Source: CAVVAH01 sp963746175 (GTDB lineage Bacteria > Actinomycetota > Actinomycetes > JACCUZ01). From it: DNA of 8,757 nucleotides. A program made the position numbers and the translations under genes. The notes under the pieces were generated by a model. That model searched no databases, was not told where the DNA came from, and saw only the letters and a program-made list of their open reading frames with translations. Within the stretch, counting starts at the first letter, position 1, and each line of letters starts with the position of its first letter. The DNA lies in NCBI GenBank assembly GCA_963746175.1, contig CAVVAH010000009.1, positions 1 to 8,757 on the forward strand, read 5' to 3'. Of this stretch, positions 5,831-8,757 are shown piece by piece.

Positions 5831-6866
5831 CAGCACCGCGCTGACCGCCGCCCTGCGCGACGGCGTCGGGCACCTGACCCACGACCAGTCCACCGCCCTG
5901 CTCGGCCAGCTGCGAGCACTGACCGGCAAGGTCGACGGTTTGATGCTGGCCGTGGTCGGCAAGGTCGACGCCGACGGCACCCACACCTACGACGAGTGCC
6001 TGACCACCGGAGCCTGGGTGAAGGCGGTCTGCCACCAGAGCTCCGGTGAGGCCGCCCGCACGGTGCGGACCGCGCGGGCGCTGCGGTCCGGGGTGCTGCC
6101 GAACACTGGTCGCGGCGCTGGCCGCAGGGGCGCTCACCGGCCGGCACGCCGCGGTGATCGCCGACGGTGTGAAAGGCGCACCCGCCGGCGCCGCCGACGA
6201 GACCACTGGCGCAGCCGTCACCGCCGCGATCGACGCCGCGTCGCCTCTCGTGACCGGCGACCAGCGCACCGCCGCCCGACGGCGCCTGGACGGGCTGCAC
6301 CGCATCTGCCTAGAACTGGCTCGACACCGCCGCACCCCACCCCGACTCCACCGCCCGGCGCACCAGCAGGTCCAAGGCCCGCCTCGTCGTCACCATCGAC
6401 CAGCAAGGCTTCACCGGTGAGCCGTCACCCCGGCGGGACGCTGACCTGACCCGGACCCATCGCCGCGACCACCGCACAGCGCCTCGGCTGCGACAGCGAC
6501 GCCACCTCGTCACCCTCGACCAGAACGGCGAGGTCGTCGAAGCGGGCACCCAACGGCGGTTCTTCACCGACTCCCAACGGCTAGCGATGATCGCTCACGA
6601 CGGCGACACCTGCCCCGCCCCCTGGGGCTACCGGCCCTCCGCCTGGTCCGACGGGCACCACCCCCCGCTCCCAGGGCGGCAAGACGACCGTCGGCATCGG
6701 CGCCCTCCCCTGCGAAGGCCATCACCTCCAGCTTCACGAAGGCCACTGGGCACTCGAACGCCTCCCCGACGGCCGCTACCTCATGCGCCACCGCGACGGC
6801 CGCACCCTCGGACCCGAACCACCCCGACCCGGCCACCACCGACCACCGCCCGAGCCGCCGGACTGA
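5823..6866 (+). pseudogene. decayed DUF222/HNH endonuclease gene
   Basis: Second member of the DUF222/13E12 HNH family, of a different subtype from the copy at 59-1386. GTG 5823 opens MFASTALTAAL inside the SOS box. The reading follows the family in pieces: 5823 to about 6105 (DUF222 start, ending GVLPNT), 6106 to about 6315 (LVAALAAGALTGRHAAV), 6317 to 6424 (ending VVTIDQQGFTGEP), 6426 to about 6506 (HPGGTLT, TGA stop at 6447-6449 where GGA is expected, then PGPIAATTAQRL), 6509 to 6661 (VTLDQNGEVVEAG to DGHH), and 6675 to 6866 (GGKTT to EPPD and stop). The linker after DGHH is about 5 nt short. The nuclease site is also damaged: the second knuckle Cys is Gly (PWGYRP, 6626-6628) and the Asn expected before the CEGHH motif is Ile (6696-6698). 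CEGHHLQLHEGHWALE still reads well. These substitutions argue for true decay. It ends 29 bp from the convergent sigma gene. Confidence 0.85.
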
Positions 6867-6895
6867 CAGGCGGCACACGCCGACCAGAGATGCGG

Positions 6896-7852
6896 TCAGC
6901 TGAGGACGTCGGGCAGGCCGAACCATCGGTGCAGGCCGTCGTCCAGGAAGCGGGCGATGCCAGTGACTCCGGTCGTGGCCTGGTCCGGGACGAGAACCAG
7001 AAGGCCGCGCGCCCGGTTCTCGAGGTAGCAGCCGAAGGCGGGGTGCCCGCCCGCCCGGGTCGGAAGCAGGGTGTAGCCGTCACCTGGCCGCCCCGCTGCG
7101 CTGGCCCGCAAGAAAGCCCCGATCGCCTGCGGGCCGTCGTAGCGTTCCGCCGCGGGCGGCATCGCCAGCCACGACTCGTCCGTGAGCAGGGCGATCACCC
7201 GATCGACGTCATCGGCCTCGAAGGCGCTGGCGAACTCCCGAGCGAGCTGCACCTCCGCGTCGGCTGTACCGGCGGGAGCTGCCGCGGGCATCGCCGCCCG
7301 GGCCCGTTGCAGCAGTCCTTTGGTCGTGGTCGGCGCCACGTCGAGCATCTCCGCGACCTCGGTCATGCTGAAGCCCAGCACGTCGCAGAGCACCAGCACG
7401 GCCGTCTGCCGAGGCGGCAGAGCCTGCAGCGCCGCCACGAACGCGAGCTCGATGCCCTCGCGGGTCAGTGCCCGAGCCGACGGGTCGTCCTGCGAGAGCA
7501 GCGCATCAGGGTAGGGCTGCAGCCACCGGACCTCGAACCGGGACGTGGGAGTGGGGGGCTCGAACGGTGCCGCCGGTGCCGGCGGCGGACGGCGAGCGCT
7601 GTCCCTGATCGCGTTGAGGCACCGCGTCGTGGCGATGCGGTAGAGCCAGGTGCGTACCGACGACTGTCCGGCGAAGGCGTCCAGTCCGCGCCAGGCCGCC
7701 AGCAGGGTCTCCTGCAGCAGGTCGTCGGCGTCGTCGAGGGAGCCGAGCATCCGGTAGCAGTGGACGTGCAGCTCACGCCGGTAGGGCTTGACCAGTGCGT
7801 CGAACGCCAGCCCGTCACCAGCCCGAGCAGCGTGGAGCTCGTCTGCGGTCAC
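6896..7852 (-). CDS. SigG-like ECF sigma factor with C-terminal SnoaL domain
   Basis: 318-aa extracytoplasmic-function sigma-70 factor of the long, SnoaL-tailed class to which mycobacterial SigG belongs. Region 2 spans about 20-85 (VKPYRRELHVHCYRMLGSLDD, then DLLQETLLAAWRGLDAF, then VRTWLYRIATTRCLNAIRD). A Pro-rich linker (88-103) is followed by EVRWLQPYPDALL, typical of the class. Region 4 spans about 132-188 (ALQALPPRQTAVLVLCDVLGFSMTEVAEMLDV, then TTTKGLLQRARAAM). A SnoaL/NTF2-like domain follows at about 200-310 (EFASAFEADDVDRVIALLTDESWLAMPP); in related factors such tails modulate activity in place of a separate anti-sigma, and no anti-sigma gene is adjacent. Start GTG 7852 has a strong GGGAGGA about 7 nt upstream. 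It is divergent from a stand-alone SnoaL gene. Confidence 0.92.
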   Translation of the reverse strand: MTADELHAARAGDGLAFDALVKPYRRELHVHCYRMLGSLDDADDLLQETLLAAWRGLDAFAGQSSVRTWLYRIATTRCLNAIRDSARRPPPAPAAPFEPPTPTSRFEVRWLQPYPDALLSQDDPSARALTREGIELAFVAALQALPPRQTAVLVLCDVLGFSMTEVAEMLDVAPTTTKGLLQRARAAMPAAAPAGTADAEVQLAREFASAFEADDVDRVIALLTDESWLAMPPAAERYDGPQAIGAFLRASAAGRPGDGYTLLPTRAGGHPAFGCYLENRARGLLVLVPDQATTGVTGIARFLDDGLHRWFGLPDVLS

Positions 7853-7886
7853 AGGCGAATCCTCCCAGTGTGGCCGCGCCTGAGGC

Positions 7887-7924
7887 CTGCGGTTTGCTCG
7901 GACGATGACCGTTCCGAACCGCAG
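7887..7924. promoter_or_regulatory. inverted repeat in the sigma/SnoaL divergent promoter
   Basis: CTGCGGTT (7887-7894) and AACCGCAG (7917-7924) are perfect 8-bp complements separated by 22 bp. They sit in the 119-bp gap between two divergent genes. Spacing fits two half-sites about three helical turns apart, or a transcript stem. The protein that would bind it is unknown. Confidence 0.4.
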
Positions 7925-7971
7925 CCGGACGGTGTCTACCTCTGCGTCAGACCGACACGAGAGGACTTGCC

Positions 7972-8352
7972 ATGAGCACGCCGCCCGAGCCGATCGAGAT
8001 CGCTCTCGCCTACCACAGGGCCTGGACCTCCGGTGACCTGGACCTGGCGATGAAACACGTCGCGGAGGACGTCGCCTGCGACACTCCGGCGGGGCCGTTG
8101 ACGGGCGCGGAGGCGTTGCGCGGCTTCATGGAGCCGTTCGCCGCCATGCTCACCTCGTCAGAGCTGTGGGCAGCCTTCGGCGACGAGAGCAGCGCGCTGG
8201 TCATGTACGACACCGCGAGCCCCGCCGTCACCAGCGCCCCCGCCGCCGAGCTCTACGGCGTTCGCGCCGGCCACATCGCGGCGCTGCGGATCGTCTTCGA
8301 CCGCCTGCCCTTCGCGGTCGCCCGTGGGGAGGTCGCGCCGACCTCACGGTGA
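7972..8352 (+). CDS. SnoaL-like (NTF2-fold) protein
   Basis: 126-aa protein of the NTF2-like superfamily (SnoaL-like), a cone-shaped fold used by small enzymes and binding proteins. The usual opening is seen: PIEIALAYHRAWTSGDLDLAMKHVAEDVACDTPAGPLTGAEALRGFMEPFAAML, a helix that ends in a D-L-D turn, the first strand, and the G-x-E-A-L-R helix. The later strands include SALVMYDTAS and AAELYGVRAGHIAALRIVFDRLPF. No catalytic set can be named. AGAGGA (7960-7965) lies 6 nt before the ATG. It is divergent from an ECF sigma gene whose own tail has the same fold, so it may belong to that regulon; a physical link is speculation. Full length, no defects. Confidence 0.88.
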   Translation: MSTPPEPIEIALAYHRAWTSGDLDLAMKHVAEDVACDTPAGPLTGAEALRGFMEPFAAMLTSSELWAAFGDESSALVMYDTASPAVTSAPAAELYGVRAGHIAALRIVFDRLPFAVARGEVAPTSR

Positions 8353-8388
8353 GAGTGCCCGCGACCGTTATCGCCCCCTGGACGCACA

Positions 8389-8661
8389 ATGAGCTCCGTG
8401 GGCCTCATCACCAGGATCGGCCGGGCCCCTGGCGTCCGCAGGCTGGTGCGCAGGCGCGAGGGCGACGGCGTGGTCACCGAGAGCCCCGACCCCGAGGACC
8501 GCGACCCGCGCTGGTGTGCTGCCTGCGGGCGCGAGGTGCTGCTCGGACTCGCCTCGTGCCTGCACTGCGGTGGCGTGCCGCGAACCGCGGCTGAGCTGGC
8601 CCGGCAGCGAGGCGACCTGCCTCCGCCGCCTGGACGCGGTCCGGGGTCCTGGGAGTGGTGA
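8389..8661 (+). CDS. small CxxC-CxxC zinc-ribbon protein, function unknown
   Basis: 90-aa protein I do not recognise. A basic N-terminus (VRRLVRRR, 16-23) is followed by an acidic stretch, then two knuckles, CAAC (43-46) and CLHC (57-60), ten residues apart, forming a rubredoxin-like zinc ribbon, then a helix (RTAAELARQRGDL) and a Pro/Gly-rich end. Small ribbons of this kind often bind nucleic acid or a protein partner, but nothing here decides it. ATG 8389 has no clear Shine-Dalgarno; GTG 8398 is a near alternative. It lies 36 bp after the SnoaL stop on the same strand, so shared transcription is possible. Confidence 0.65.
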   Translation: MSSVGLITRIGRAPGVRRLVRRREGDGVVTESPDPEDRDPRWCAACGREVLLGLASCLHCGGVPRTAAELARQRGDLPPPPGRGPGSWEW

Positions 8662-8757
8662 GTCGACCGACGAACGCGTCATCGTCGTTCAGGACTAGGT
8701 GGAGTGCTCGGTGTACGGCCGCCGCCGAGCTCGAGTCCGGCGACTGATCTAGTGAAG
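8662..8757. other. no gene seen to the end of the window
   Basis: After the TGA at 8659-8661 I see no start with a convincing ribosome site, no tRNA and no strong hairpin. The stretch may be the promoter side of a gene outside the window. Confidence 0.4.

Noticed and set aside
6587..7975. 462-aa plus-strand open frame
   Set aside because: Its first 25 or so codons are a piece of the broken HNH gene; the rest is antisense to the sigma factor gene and motif-free.
8669..8691. CGAAC and GTTC near the window end as a third SOS box
   Set aside because: The half-sites are 11 bp apart, not 4, so LexA would not see them as a box.
1..8757. CRISPR array, insertion sequence, integrase or toxin-antitoxin pair
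   Set aside because: No regular repeats, transposase motifs, terminal inverted repeats or paired small toxin genes were found by reading.

Overview
The window is high-GC DNA from an actinomycete (Actinomycetota). Evidence for this is strong G/C bias at third codon positions, GTG starts, 13E12/DUF222-type HNH nuclease genes, SOS boxes of the Gram-positive CGAAC-N4-GTTCG type, and a SigG-like ECF sigma factor with a SnoaL tail. The family cannot be fixed from sequence alone. All gene functions are read from motifs, with no database search.

Layout. 59-1386 (minus) is a DUF222/HNH endonuclease gene that is readable end to end only by crossing seven one-base deletions. 1451-1936 (minus) is a MarR regulator, divergent from a two-gene unit at 1987-2882 (plus) encoding a VOC/glyoxalase-fold protein and a YfcE-type metallophosphoesterase; a perfect 15-bp dyad sits in the shared promoter. 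2924-3832 (minus) encodes a Tat-exported lipoprotein of the intradiol ring-cleavage dioxygenase family. Upstream of it on the same strand, beyond a strong hairpin, is an OhrR-type peroxide sensor (3964-4419). The divergent promoter of ohrR holds a 28-bp near-perfect palindrome and leads into a 69-aa zinc-knuckle protein (4473-4682). That gene meets menA (4685-5554, minus) tail to tail. 5823-6866 (plus) is a second, heavily decayed DUF222/HNH gene. 6896-7852 (minus) is a SigG-like ECF sigma factor with a C-terminal SnoaL domain, divergent from a stand-alone SnoaL/NTF2-like protein (7972-8352). 8389-8661 encodes a 90-aa zinc-ribbon protein. The last 96 bases hold no gene I can support.

How it fits together. 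This is a chromosomal accessory stretch with several stress-response switches: two SOS-controlled HNH genes (both broken), an organic-peroxide sensor beside an exported aromatic-ring dioxygenase, a MarR switch over a VOC/phosphoesterase pair, and an ECF/SnoaL module. menA is the only clear housekeeping gene. The most interesting signal is that both HNH genes start inside a LexA/SOS box, with the start codon at exactly the same box position (bases 8-10 of the 14-bp core), so operator and initiation codon are one element. I do not see a coherent new multi-gene system such as a defence island, CRISPR array, toxin-antitoxin pair or mobile element.
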